Shown: positions 20,744-30,786 of the stretch, piece after piece
Position numbering within the stretch: the stretch's first letter is position 1
How the letters are laid out: every line of letters starts with the position of its first letter
Assembly: GCF_016801865.2 (NCBI RefSeq)
Contig: NC_068938.1
Coordinates: 15,162,746 to 15,226,745 of the forward strand
DNA length: 64,000 bases
Reading direction: 5' to 3'
Source: Culex pipiens pallens
Lineage: Eukaryota; Arthropoda; Insecta; Diptera; Culicidae
The notes under the pieces: model-generated
What the model saw: only the letters and a program-made list of their open reading frames with translations
Databases searched by the model: none
What the model was told of the DNA's origin: nothing
Program-made: the position numbers and the translations under genes

Positions 20744-21382
20744 ATCGCAAATTTTATTTTAACTTTTTGTTAAGTTATTCAAAAGTATCACAAAATAGGC
20801 AGAACTCAAACCGTGCTGAAATTATTTAATTGAAATTATTTTAGATGAGTTATATTTTTTTTATTTTTGTTCTCGAAAAACATTGAAAAAAAAAATAATT
20901 AAAAAATAAATTTATATTAGCCTAACCTTGAAATAGGAAAACACAAATTTGAGGAATAAACAATCCAAAAGGTATCTTGAAAAAATATGTTAATTTTTGG
21001 AATACTGTTTGTATAATTTTAAATTTTTACTAAGGGTATCCTGCCGTTTATCGAAAAGGAAAACACAATGCAATTCGATCCAGACTTTTGATCATGCAGG
21101 TAAATAAGATTTAATTAAAGCTATAGTACATTTTATTAAGACTCTTTCAAATTACTTGAAAATATTGTAAATAATTTTAGCAAAATAGTTTGATTTCACA
21201 CAGATTTAAGTACATAAAACATACATGTGAACGTTTTTTGTGTTAAACACCATAATTTTGTTATACAGAATTGTAGGATACGAATTCATAAACCTAGTTT
21301 TTCGTGTTTTTCAGTTTGCAGATTTTTGCAGATATTTGAAAAAAAAAATGCAGATAACTCAAAATTTCATCTGGCATCCCTG
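20744..21382. other. Right end of the large hAT element
   Basis: This is AT-rich sequence without coding potential, ending in the hAT right terminus. TTTGCAGATTTTTGCAGAT at about 21315-21335 repeats a motif also found near the left terminus (about 10610-10630) in inverted arrangement, so it is probably part of the transposase-binding subterminal region. Confidence 0.5.
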
Positions 21383-21390
21383 GCTGAGAG

Positions 21391-21495
21391 GTGGTGAGTC
21401 AGTCAGTGTTGGACGAATAAAGATGGAGCATGTCTCCCGGCTTGTGAAAGAATTTGTATTTGTTTTGCTAGTCAATTAAATACGAGGATATCACA
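21391..21495 (+). repeat. 5' LTR, second part
   Basis: This matches 26222-26326 of the 3' LTR except for GCTAGTCAA against GCTAGCCAA. It contains AATAAAG near its middle, a likely LTR poly(A) signal, and ends GGATATCACA. Confidence 0.88.
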
Positions 21496-21510
21496 TTGGC
21501 GATCCTGCCA
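21496..21510 (+). other. Putative primer-binding site
   Basis: TTGGCGATCCTGCCA directly abuts the LTR end. TGG followed by a GC-rich stretch is the expected complement of a tRNA 3' CCA end. The priming tRNA was not identified. Confidence 0.5.
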
Positions 21511-21802
21511 TGATGATGAATCGTGGTGTTATAAAAAAATCTGAATATTTTGGTGGAAAATTAGTGAAACGTGCGACCGAATTCGGCGTGTTTATTTTTT
21601 TTATTTTTTTTCGTGCGGGTCAGAATAAAGCATGTGATGACGGGTGTTTTGACATCGAAGTGTTGAGTTCAGCGACCATCGGAGCTTGTTTTGGCGAAAA
21701 AGCGGATTGACTTGGTGAGCATGTTCCGGTTAAGTTTTCTTTTGTTCGGCGTTGAACCGAGGGGATCCGTTAAGTGGTATATGTGTGTGTGAGCAGTGCT
21801 AA

Positions 21803-22423
21803 TAGAGATATCCACGCGTGAGAGTGTGTTAGTTTGGAGTTTAGTTACACGCAGACACAGGCAAATCGAGTAGAATGATTCGTCTGTCAAAATCAGCTGT
21901 GTCCTTTGTTATATCACGAGCACGTGGTAAACAGCTGGTTTTTACAGGCGACTTGTCTACTCGATTTGCCTATGTCTGCGTAAAAATAGTGTAAACAAAA
22001 TCAGCTGCTTGAAATTCAGCCAATCACAATCGATCAAAACCAAAACAATACTTTAAATACGAATACTAACACAGAATCATGGTGTGCGTGAGAGAAACCG
22101 TGGAGATCTCTATAGAGATATCCACGTGCGAGAGTGTGTTAGTTCGTAACAAAATTGACACGCATACATAGGCAAATCGAGTAGAATGATTCGTCTGTCA
22201 AAATCAGCTGTGTCCTTTGTTATACCACGAGCACGTGGTAAACAGCTGGTTTTTACAAGCGATTGATCTACTCGATTTGCCTATGTATGTGTAAAAATAG
22301 TATAAACAAAATCAGCTGCTTGGAATTCAACCAATCACAATCGATCAAAACCAAAACAATACTTTGAATACGAATACTAACACAAAATCATGGTGTGCGT
22401 GAGAGAAACCGTGGAGATCTCTA
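21803..22423. mobile_element. Two head-to-tail copies of a 310-bp MITE
   Basis: Copy 1 (21803-22112) and copy 2 (22113-22423) each run from TAGAGATATCCACG to GTGGAGATCTCTA. Each also has an internal inverted repeat around GGCAAATCGAGTAGA. The copies differ at scattered sites but keep arm pairing. The pair lies in the internal region of the LTR element. No coding function is seen. Confidence 0.75.
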
Positions 22424-22994
22424 TGCACTACGACGATTATCTTTGTGCGCCAGGGCTGGATCAAGGATATTCAGGAAATGTCATTAGGTCTACAGATGTT
22501 CCAACATTTGTACAGACATTTGGATCTTGTCAAGTTAACAACCCAATTTTGGGTAATTTCGTGAATGATGTTTTTTTAATGGAATGGAGAACTGCATTCA
22601 AGTGGAAATATTAGAACTTACCGATAAGAAACAAAATGAAAAAAGCAACAAAATGTTCGAATGTGAAAAAGGAGTTGGACGTAAACAAAGTGATATTTGG
22701 AGAAGGGGAGCGGAGTCAGCAGTCTGCGTCCGTAGTATTTTATTTCAAGATTGGTCATCGAAACCGAAACTTTTTCGTTTTTGTATTCAAAAATCATTTG
22801 CGTTTGTTTAAAAATCTATTTTTTTTTTCAATTCAGGACATATAAATATAGATAAATTTTTTTGGAATGTTGTTATATTTATTTGGGATGTTGATATTTT
22901 TTTCTCATACCACTCGTACACTTTGAGTGGTACGAGGTGGTAAACATGCTGTGTTTTGTTTGCATTTCGTTTGAATAGTACAAGGTTTTAAATG
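22424..22994. other. LTR element internal sequence, no assignable gene
   Basis: Moderately GC-rich sequence with short frames (up to 75 codons) that resemble no gag or pol domain. It includes CACTCGTACACTTTGAGTGG, a small palindromic stretch near 22911-22930. Confidence 0.35.
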
Positions 22995-23197
22995 CAGGGT
23001 GGTTAAATCTTCGCGATTTTCGCGATTTTCGCGAATTTCGCGGATTTCGCGGAAATCTAAATTGCTCTCACCGAGCAGGATTTAGATAAATTTGTGTTCT
23101 TTCTTCTGGAAGTACTAGATTTAGACAAACATTTTCACTAGCCATCGAAATCTACGTTGTGTTCTTGAAGATAGACCCACAGGAACATTAAACAGAA
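22995..23197. mobile_element. Truncated copy of the CAGGGTGGTTAAATC MITE
   Basis: From CAGGGTGGTTAAATCTTCGC it follows the 26520-26780 element for about 200 bp with a few substitutions, then breaks off after ACAGAAATCCGCGAA. The right terminal repeat is missing. Confidence 0.7.
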
Positions 23198-23929
23198 ATC
23201 CGCGAAGTAGAGAGTAAGACAGAGTTCCCACTGCCTCTCAGGTACATCGTACGTCTGCTACCAGCAAACCTTATGGAGCCAAAAAAAAATGAAATGGTTA
23301 CTCTGGGTTACTCTGTGGATCAGCCGAATATTTTTTTTAAGGTGTTATGGTTGTTTTTCATCAGAGTCGGCTTGATTTTTTTTTGTTTTTCCGTCGGAAT
23401 AGGAAGTAGGTATCAGTTTCAGTCTTGACCTAAGAATTTTTGAGTCTATGCGTTATTCTAGGTGTAGGAGTTGTCCCTGTTAATGTTATTTAAGCAGGGA
23501 GGAAATTGAAATAAGTGTCGTCAACAATTCCCGTGTTAAATTTGTTGTAATTAAATATCAAACAACTTATCTAGTTCTTCTGAACAAATCTGCGTTTCAA
23601 ATGGCAGAGCATGTTTGAGTGGTCCTTTTATTAAAAAGCATTGAAAAGATCGATGAAAGTTGAACATCATTGTGAACATAAAATTATTAATGAAACAGCT
23701 TGGTTGGAAGGTAATATTCTAGATTAAATTATTGGTTGTTTTGGCTGTCACTCAAAATTGGATTGAACTGTACTTAAAGACTGAAACGGGGAAAAGACAC
23801 ATTCACACTAAAAGTTATTCTAAACGATTGAATTTGAGGTGATTCAGCAGGGTTTACTTATTTTATGAATTAATTAACAAATTTATAAAGGACTTAAAAA
23901 CGGACAAATGAAACCTAAGTATATTTATT

Positions 23930-24175
23930 TCTTTTCCAATCATCTTGAAAGAATTAAAGATTTGAAACTGAGACTCTGTTGTGTTCTGTTTCTACAAGAG
24001 TTGCATTAAAAGACAAGAGTACCAATATTTGAAAGAGTAAAGAGTTTATTTATTCGTTTCCAAAATTCTTGAAAGAATTAATTATTTGAAACTGAGACAC
24101 TTTGTATGCTCTGTTCCGACAAGAGTTGCATTAAAAGACAAGAGTACCAATATTTGAAAGAGTAAAGCTTAGCTC
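23930..24175. repeat. Two direct repeats of about 123 bp
   Basis: GAGTTGCATTAAAAGACAAG and its flanks (CTTGAAAGAATTAA, TTTGAAACTGAGAC, ACCAATATTTGAAAGAGTAA) occur twice in the same order with a spacing of about 123 bp. They sit just before the 16-copy array in the LTR element. No function is apparent. Confidence 0.6.
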
Positions 24176-24276
24176 CTAAGATGTCATGGGAATCTATAGG
24201 GTATGGAAAAAGAAAAAAATCATAAACGGGTAAACTAAAAAAAAAAAAAAAACAAATCCAGAAAATATGAGAAATG

Positions 24277-25022
24277 TTGAGTCGGGTTTAGCCCAAGGCC
24301 AACTGCGCTAAAAAGAGTTCCAGAAAAGTTGAGTCGGGTTTAGCCCAAGGCCAACTGCGCGAAAAAAAAAAAGTTGAGTCGGGTTTAGCCCAAGGCCAAC
24401 TGCGCTAAAAAGAGTTCCAGAAATGTTGAGTCGGGTTTAGCCCAAGGCCAACTGCGCGAAGAAAAAGTTGAGTCGGGTTTAGCCCAAGGCCAACTGCGCT
24501 AAAAAGAGTTCCAGAAAAGTTGAGTCGGGTTTAGCCCAAGGCCAACTGCGCGAAGAAAAAGTTGAGTCGGGTTTAGCCCAAGGCCAACTGCGCTAAAAGA
24601 GTTCCAGAAAAGTTGAGTCGGGTTTAGCCCAAGGCCAACTGCGCTAAAAAGAGTTCCAGAAATGTTGAGTCGGGTTTAGCCCAAGGCCAACTGCGCGAAG
24701 AAAAAGTTGAGTCGGGTTTAGCCCAAGGCCAACTGCGCTAAAAAGAGTTCCAGAAAAGTTGAGTCGGGTTTAGCCCAAGGCCAACTGCGCGAAAAAAAAA
24801 AGTTGAGTCGGGTTTAGCCCAAGGCCAACTGCGCTAAAAAGAGTTCCAGAAATGTTGAGTCGGGTTTAGCCCAAGGCCAACTGCGCGAAGAAAAAGTTGA
24901 GTCGGGTTTAGCCCAAGGCCAACTGCGCTAAAAAGAGTTCCAGAAAAGTTGAGTCGGGTTTAGCCCAAGGCCAACTGCGCGAAGAAAAAGTTGAGTCGGG
25001 TTTAGCCCAAGGCCAACTGCGC
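24277..25022. repeat. Sixteen-copy tandem array of a 33-bp core
   Basis: The core begins GTTGAGTCGGGTTTAGCCCA and ends GGCCAACTGCGC. I count 16 copies. Two spacers alternate irregularly: a long one containing TAAAAAGAGTTCCAGAAA and a short one such as GAAGAAAAA. Each core can fold: AGTTG pairs with CAACT and GGGT/GCCC forms an inner stem. The array is inside the LTR element's non-coding body, where a packaging or RNA-structural role is conceivable but unproven. Confidence 0.85.
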
Positions 25023-26138
25023 AAGTACAAGTTCAAGCATAGTTGAGTAAGGTAACTAAAAACCATAAAAAAAAATCAGCCAACAGTTACTGTAAAATTT
25101 ATTGCCATCATATAACCAAGTATAAGCAAAAGAAAAATCAAAAATATTAAAGCGTTTATTATTTTCGACAAAACTGCCACCAGGTTGACCTAAGTCACAA
25201 TGTCATGTCGACGCGTTGGCAACAACTGTTGCTAGAATAGAGAGAGAAAGAGCGATATGGAGGCAAATAAAGATATGGAAAAAGACAAAAGATGAAGAAA
25301 ACAAACGTTCACATATAGTAGGAAATAAAGTTGAATATGTTCACGAATAGGCTAGACAAAAGGGAGAAGTAACTTAAAATGAAAAATAGCGTACTACAGA
25401 TTCAACAAGCTAGAATTATGAATTTTAAATTAATAAAATTTGTAAATAGGATTAAGCTCGGGGATTAAGTGACGGAGAGGAAAAGAATAAAATCAAATTA
25501 ATTTAGAATCAGTACATATAAACAAACATACTTGAAAACAATTTTTAAATTTACTTCTAGCAGTTTAAGGAATACAGTAAAAATAGTTTTTGAAAATCAT
25601 TCAATAAGGCAAAAAAAAAATTAAATGAGAAAGTATCGATCAATTCAAACAACAGACTTTTCAAGTACTGAGGAACCAATTCATGTCAAAAGTATTGTAA
25701 GGTAATAAAAAAAATATATATTTAAAAGAAGCAAATTTGGCTTAATCCTATAAGTCATTATTCGACTATTTTACCCGGTTTGAAACATGTTTTTTTTTTC
25801 TCAATTTGGATCATTCTGATATGAGTTTTTTTTTCTTCTTCTTTTATTGTGGTTCAATCGGAAGAAGACATGGCAAACGAATATTGACACTAACCGGTAA
25901 GCCAGATTACTTATTTTACATTTTTTTACATTATTTTTTGGTTTTCCGGAGGAATACATGGTAGCACGACATTCGAGGAATCTACACTATTGGACGGAGT
26001 TCTTCGATTATCGTTATGCAGATAGATCGACTACCAGGCGTTGCATCATTGGAGTACAAAGCAGCAAATATGGATTTTAAATAATTGTTAAACTGTTATT
26101 TATATATTTATATTTGTTATCATTTTGTAAGGAGAGGA
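25023..26138. other. 3' internal part of the LTR element with polypurine tract
   Basis: AT-rich sequence without domains. The last bases before the 3' LTR, AAGGAGAGGA (26129-26138), form a purine tract suited to priming plus-strand DNA synthesis. Confidence 0.5.
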
Positions 26139-26326
26139 TGTGGCATCCTAAATATTAGTGTAGTTTAGGTAGACCGCTGGAAGCGTGTAGAGTTGTGAGT
26201 GTAGTAGTGCGCAGCTGAGAGGTGGTGAGTCAGTCAGTGTTGGACGAATAAAGATGGAGCATGTCTCCCGGCTTGTGAAAGAATTTGTATTTGTTTTGCT
26301 AGCCAATTAAATACGAGGATATCACA
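26139..26326 (+). repeat. 3' LTR, 188 bp
   Basis: Intact copy running TGTGGCATCC to GGATATCACA with inverted TGTG/CACA tips. It is followed by the target duplicate GTATG (26327-26331). It served as the reference for reconstructing the split 5' LTR. Confidence 0.9.
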
Positions 26327-26331
26327 GTATG

Positions 26332-26519
26332 CACTTCGGAAGAAACCGGTCAAGAAAAATTGCAAATGGGCAGCAGCGGTAGCGAAAGCAAGCCAGAGAG
26401 GGTGAAGAAAAGCCCCAAGAAAACGTTCCCACTCTTTTGTTCTGCCGTTTGTAAAGCTGTTTCTTGACCCCTTTTCTTGGGAGGTGCGTATTGGCCTATA
26501 AGCTATGGGATTTCCTATG
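26332..26519. other. GC-richer unclassified repeat-like spacer
   Basis: This contains AAGAAACCGGTCAAGAAAAA and, inverted, CTGTTTCTTGACCCCTTTTC, so it may be a small decayed inverted-repeat element. No coding sequence. Confidence 0.3.
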
Positions 26520-26780
26520 CAGGGTGGTTAAATCTTCGCGATTTTCGCGATTTTCGCGAATTTCGCGGATTTCGCGGAAAACTAAATTGCTCTCACCGAG
26601 CAGGATTTAGATAAATTTGCGTTCTTTCTTCTGGAAATACTAGATTTAGACAAACATTTTCACTAGCCATCGAAACCTACGTTGTATTCTTGAAGATAGA
26701 CCCACAGGAACATTCAACAGAAATCCGCGAAATCCGCGCCGCGAAAATCGCGAAATCCGCGAAGATTTTTAACCACCCTG
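26520..26780. mobile_element. CAGGGTGGTTAAATC MITE, complete
   Basis: The 261-bp element has ends CAGGGTGGTTAAATCTTCGC and (reverse complement) CAGGGTGGTTAAAAATCTTC, both followed by runs of TTCGCG. CCTATG is repeated directly on both sides (26514-26519, 26781-26786), a 6-bp rather than the hAT-typical 8-bp duplication. A truncated copy lies at 22995. Confidence 0.8.
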
Positions 26781-26786
26781 CCTATG

Positions 26787-28908
26787 TTTAAAGGAACTTT
26801 TCAAATAAAACTCTAGAATTTAGCAATTTTGCGATTATTTGAATTTTAGAGTTAATGATTTTCGTATTTTAGATTATTAAAATTTGAATATTTCATAATT
26901 TCAGAAACTTAGATTTAAGTCTCAGAATTTACAAATTTTAGAATTAAAAAAACATACAGGAATTAAAAAATTAACAATTTCCTAAAAAAATTAAACTTGC
27001 AATTTTACAATTTAAATATGTTCTGAAGAAACGAAAAATGGCAAAAGTTTCGCAAAATTGGGTTGGCGTTTTTATCTATAGGTGCAGTTCTACTTTTAAT
27101 TTGGAAGTTTTAAATGTTTTTAATTTATAAATTTTAGGATTGTAAAAATTTTGAATAAAAAAATTCAATAATTTAAGCATTTTTGAAATTTGGAATATAA
27201 GAAAAGACATTTTTGAACTTTTCGAAAATAAAAAACTTTGAGCACAATTTGAAAAAAGAACAATAATTTGCAAAAAATATATTTCAGGTGGATCTAGACC
27301 GGTGCATCTCGGTGCATCTCGATGTTTCGCAGAAAAAAACTTTTTGAATTTTAGAATTAAAGATTTTTGGTATTTTTTAATTTAAAACAAAATTATTTAA
27401 TATTAAAGAAATTCGCAAAAATTAAACTCTTGGTGGATTTAGCTCGGTGCACTTTATCCACTTTGAATTGAAAAAATACTTTTTTATATTTTTAAAATAT
27501 TAAAATTTTTGAATTATGGGATTTTAAAATATTAGAGTTATACAAGTTTAAAACTGAAGTTTAAAATTTTAAGTTAAAATTAAAATAACTTTAAACTAGA
27601 AATTTAAGTTTTAAAATCAAATGATATTTTAAATTTTAGAATTTTTAAAAGTTTGCAAAGTTTTATGAAAGATTATATTTCGGGTGAATTAATCTTGGTG
27701 CACCTATTATGCCTTTTAATACCGAATTAAAAAACAAAAATATTTAAACTTGGGTACAGTTGAAAAAACGTTAAAAAATAACTTTAGGTGGATTTATTTC
27801 GGTGCACCTATAATCAACTTTTTAATTCCAGATAAAATTCAATGATTTAAAAAATTTGAATCTTACAATCGAAACATTAATTTATAATTCCAGAAAATAC
27901 ATTTTTAAACTCTTAAAAAAAAACTTCGGCGCAATCGAAAAAAAAAATAATGTTAAATGTTCTCAAAAACTGTACTTTAGGTGGATTTAATTAGAAAACG
28001 GTGCCATCTACATTTCTGATTACTTTTTAAATCCAAATTTTGCATCTCAAAGTAAAGTTAACTTTTTAAGCTTGCTTGTTTTCGAAAAAATATGATTTAA
28101 AACTTTAAAAAATAATGTTTTTACGCAAACCCATTTTTTGCGTAACGTGAAATAGAAAAAATCTTTAAATTATGTCAAGAGCGTACCTAGTTTTCCCCGA
28201 ATTGTCCTTACAATTTTGCCGAATACACCAAATTGATGACAAACTCTGTTCTCATGATACAGCTACCAGAATATTTAGTTTAGATACTATTTTTGTAGGT
28301 ACAGCTTTCAAATTCGTATAAAAACTAATATGGGCGGATTAATGACGCTAAAATAGCTTATTTGATCACAAAGTTTAGGACAAATAAAAAAAATACAAAA
28401 AAGGTATTGATGACCAAAATTCTCACTCCTCACGCGAATTCAATTAAAAGTATTTCTAAAGTTTGTTTAGACTAAGAAAAAAAAAGAAACAAATGACCTT
28501 TTTTTGGTTGCGACAGTTGAATCACTTTATTTATGATATAGTTTTTCTTCGTAAATCGTAAGTCTTTTAGCCCAAATATGATTTTTTCAAAGGATTTTTC
28601 TTGTTTTTTTAAGTACCGTTCCCAAATGAGTTCCAATAAATCACCTCGATACTATCTAGTCATGGCTGGCATGACTTTATTTAACCTTTTCAAATACCAA
28701 AAAAAAAGGTTCTTTAACACCGCGCTAAATTGCATAATCGAAAATTCCCTTTCTCTTTTCACAATGAGCAATCCACAGCGAACGAAAGAATTATGCTGCG
28801 TAAATAACCGTGGCCGAGAACATTGATGCCCAGGGAAAGAGAATGCATTATAGCAAAGAACAGCAGCAATTTTGAAGTGAAAAAAGTCATTAAAACTGGC
28901 CGAGCATA
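26787..28908. other. AT-rich region with a degenerate repeated motif
   Basis: Between 27290 and 28010 the motif GGTGGATTTA...CGGTGCACCTAT recurs about five times at irregular 130-210-bp spacing with heavy decay (27287, 27432, 27690, 27788, 27980). The rest is AAATTTTAGAATT-type sequence. No gene is supported. Confidence 0.45.
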
Positions 28909-30786
28909 GAGCAATTCCATCTCAAATCAGGAATTTTTCTGGTACTTTTGTACCCGACCCTCTCCAATTTCAATGAAACTTTGTAGACATGTTATCCTAG
29001 GCCTATATAAGCCATTTTTGTGTATATGGAGCCAATTGTACTCGAAAATGATATTTGAGAAGGGCGTAAGTTATTTAGATATTTTTGTATTCTGTAATTT
29101 AAAAAATGACTGTGTCTCGAAGGCGTTGCATCGTACCAAAAAGTGGTCAAAGACAAACTTGTAGGAAATTGGACGGGCTTTCTGAAAAAAATACACTGAG
29201 AGAAAAATACACGCCACTTCTATGGGATTTTTCAATTTTTATGTTTAAAAGTTAAATTTTAAGGTGAAGTCAAGATTTTTTTTCGTTCAAAATTTTTGTG
29301 GAAATAGCCTAAAATGTGACAAAAAGACTGACGAAAAATGCAGGATGGTATGTCTCTCCTAAAAAAATACAAAAATCATTTACTAAAACTGTTTTTTTGA
29401 AAAGTGGTCTAAACGTCAAAATTTTCAAAAACCGATAATGGGAATCGATTCTCCAGACAATTTTACATAAAAGTCTCCATATTGACCATTGTCCAAAGTC
29501 CAATCCTTGCGAAGTTACAGCGGGTTTAAAAATAAAAATGTTGAAAAAACAGCTTTTTTGGTGGTTTTTGGCATTTTCTATATGACAGACTTGATTTGTC
29601 AGGCTCGAAAATATTTTTACCGAAAAGCTCGTCCAATTTCCCATAAGTTTGCCTTTGACAGCTTTTCAATTTGACTTGTTTTAATATTTACGTAAGATGA
29701 TTTACTATCCAGATTTCTACCACACTGAAAAAAATATTCTGTTTTCAGTTATGAGCAATGCAATTAAGCTTATATCTGTAAGCCCATGCATCCAATTGAA
29801 AAGCTGTCAAAGGCAAACTTATGGGAAATTGGACGAGCTTTCCGGTAAAAATATTTTCGAGACTGAAAAATCAAGTCTGTCATATAGAAAATGCCAAAAA
29901 CCACAAAAAAAAAACTGTTTTTTCAACATTTTTATTTTTAAAACCGCTGTAACTTCGCAAGGATTGGACTTAGGACAGTGGTCAATATGGAGACTTTTAT
30001 GTAAAATTGTCTGGAAAATCGATTCCCACTATCGGTTTTTGAAAATTTTGACGTTTAGACCACTTTTCAAAAAAAACAGTTTTAGTAAATGATTTTTGTA
30101 TTTTTTTAGGAGAGACATACCATCCTGCATTTTTCGTCAGTCTTTTTGTCACATTTTAGGCTATTTCCTCAAAAATTTTGAACGAAAAAAATCGTGGATT
30201 CACCTTAAAATTTAATTTTTAAACATAAAAATTTAAAAATCCCATAGAAGTGGCGTGTATTTTTCTCTCAGTGTATTTTTTTCAGAAAGCCCGTCCAATT
30301 TCCTACAAGTTTGTCTTTGACCACTTTTTGGTACGATGCAACGCCTTCGAGATACAGTTTTTTTAAATTACAGAATACAAAAATATCTAAATAACTTACG
30401 CCCTTCACAGAAAAAAAAAGTTGAATTTTGGAATGTTGAAAATTCGGTAGGTTGAATATTACCTCTTTATTTGTGTAATATTACATAAAAAATGTGTAAA
30501 AATGTGAACCTGATGAATATTCATCAAAAACTAATGAAAATTCATCATTTTCTGAGGTAAAATTTAACATTTATTTTGCCACAAAATCTGTCACCATTTC
30601 CTGATGAATATTACCATCATTTTTTTTTCTGTGTTCTCAAATGTCATTTTCGAGTACAATTGGCTCCATATACACAAAAATGGCTTATATAGGCCTAGGA
30701 TAACATGTCTACAAAGTTTCATTGAAATCGGAGAGGGTCGGGTACAAAAGTACCAGAAAAATTCCTGATTTGAGATGGAATTGCTC
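28909..30786. mobile_element. Foldback element with 760-bp inverted arms
   Basis: The left arm (28909-29670) and right arm (29794-30786) are long inverted repeats starting GAGCAATTCCATCTCAAATC, with a 123-bp spacer. The right arm is longer only because it contains a 218-bp MITE (30416-30633). CATA occurs directly outside both ends and may be the target duplication. Arm identity is high but not perfect. No transposase is present. A transcript would form a very long double-stranded RNA. Confidence 0.85.
30416..30633. mobile_element. MITE inserted in the right foldback arm
   Basis: It runs from CACAGAAAAAAAAAG to TTTTTTTTCTGTG (inverted ends). The left arm of the foldback has the unoccupied site (reading CGCCCTTCTCAAA on its minus strand), so the insertion and its 2-bp TT duplication are directly visible. 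The interior is rich in GATGAATATT motifs. Confidence 0.75.

Larger units (their letters stand above)
10539..21382. mobile_element. 10.8-kb hAT-type element without transposase, inserted in the LTR
   Basis: The termini are perfect inverted repeats (CAGGGATGCCAGAT left, ATCTGGCATCCCTG right) flanked by an 8-bp duplication GCTGAGAG (10531-10538, 21383-21390). CAGGG ends plus an 8-bp duplication indicate the hAT superfamily. Subterminal TTTGCAGAT-type motifs recur at both ends, as expected for transposase binding sites. Removing the element restores a 188-bp LTR exactly. No transposase frame is visible. The interior carries other elements (10700, 11241, 12928, 15439, 18207, 18687, 20486), so the unit is a vehicle for nested cargo. 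Confidence 0.85.
10456..26326 (+). mobile_element. Non-autonomous LTR retrotransposon interrupted by a hAT element
   Basis: The flanks are a perfect 5-bp duplication, GTATG (10451-10455 and 26327-26331). LTRs of 188 bp begin TGTGGCATCC and end GGATATCACA. The 5' LTR is split into 10456-10538 and 21391-21495; the 3' LTR is 26139-26326. I count two differences between them (C/T and T/C), about 1%, so the insertion is young. A primer-binding-like TTGGCGATCCTGCC follows the 5' LTR and a purine tract (AAGGAGAGGA) precedes the 3' LTR. The internal 4.6 kb has no gag, protease or reverse transcriptase, so it would need proteins from a partner element. Without the hAT insert it is about 5.0 kb. The superfamily is not assigned. 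Confidence 0.88.

Noticed and set aside
24277..25022. CRISPR-like array of regular repeats and spacers
   Set aside because: The spacers are only two recurring types and not unique, the genome is animal, and the array lies inside an LTR retrotransposon.
29309..30092. 111- and 131-codon frames in the foldback element
   Set aside because: They are the same non-coding arm sequence read in opposite arms, so they mirror each other and match no protein family.
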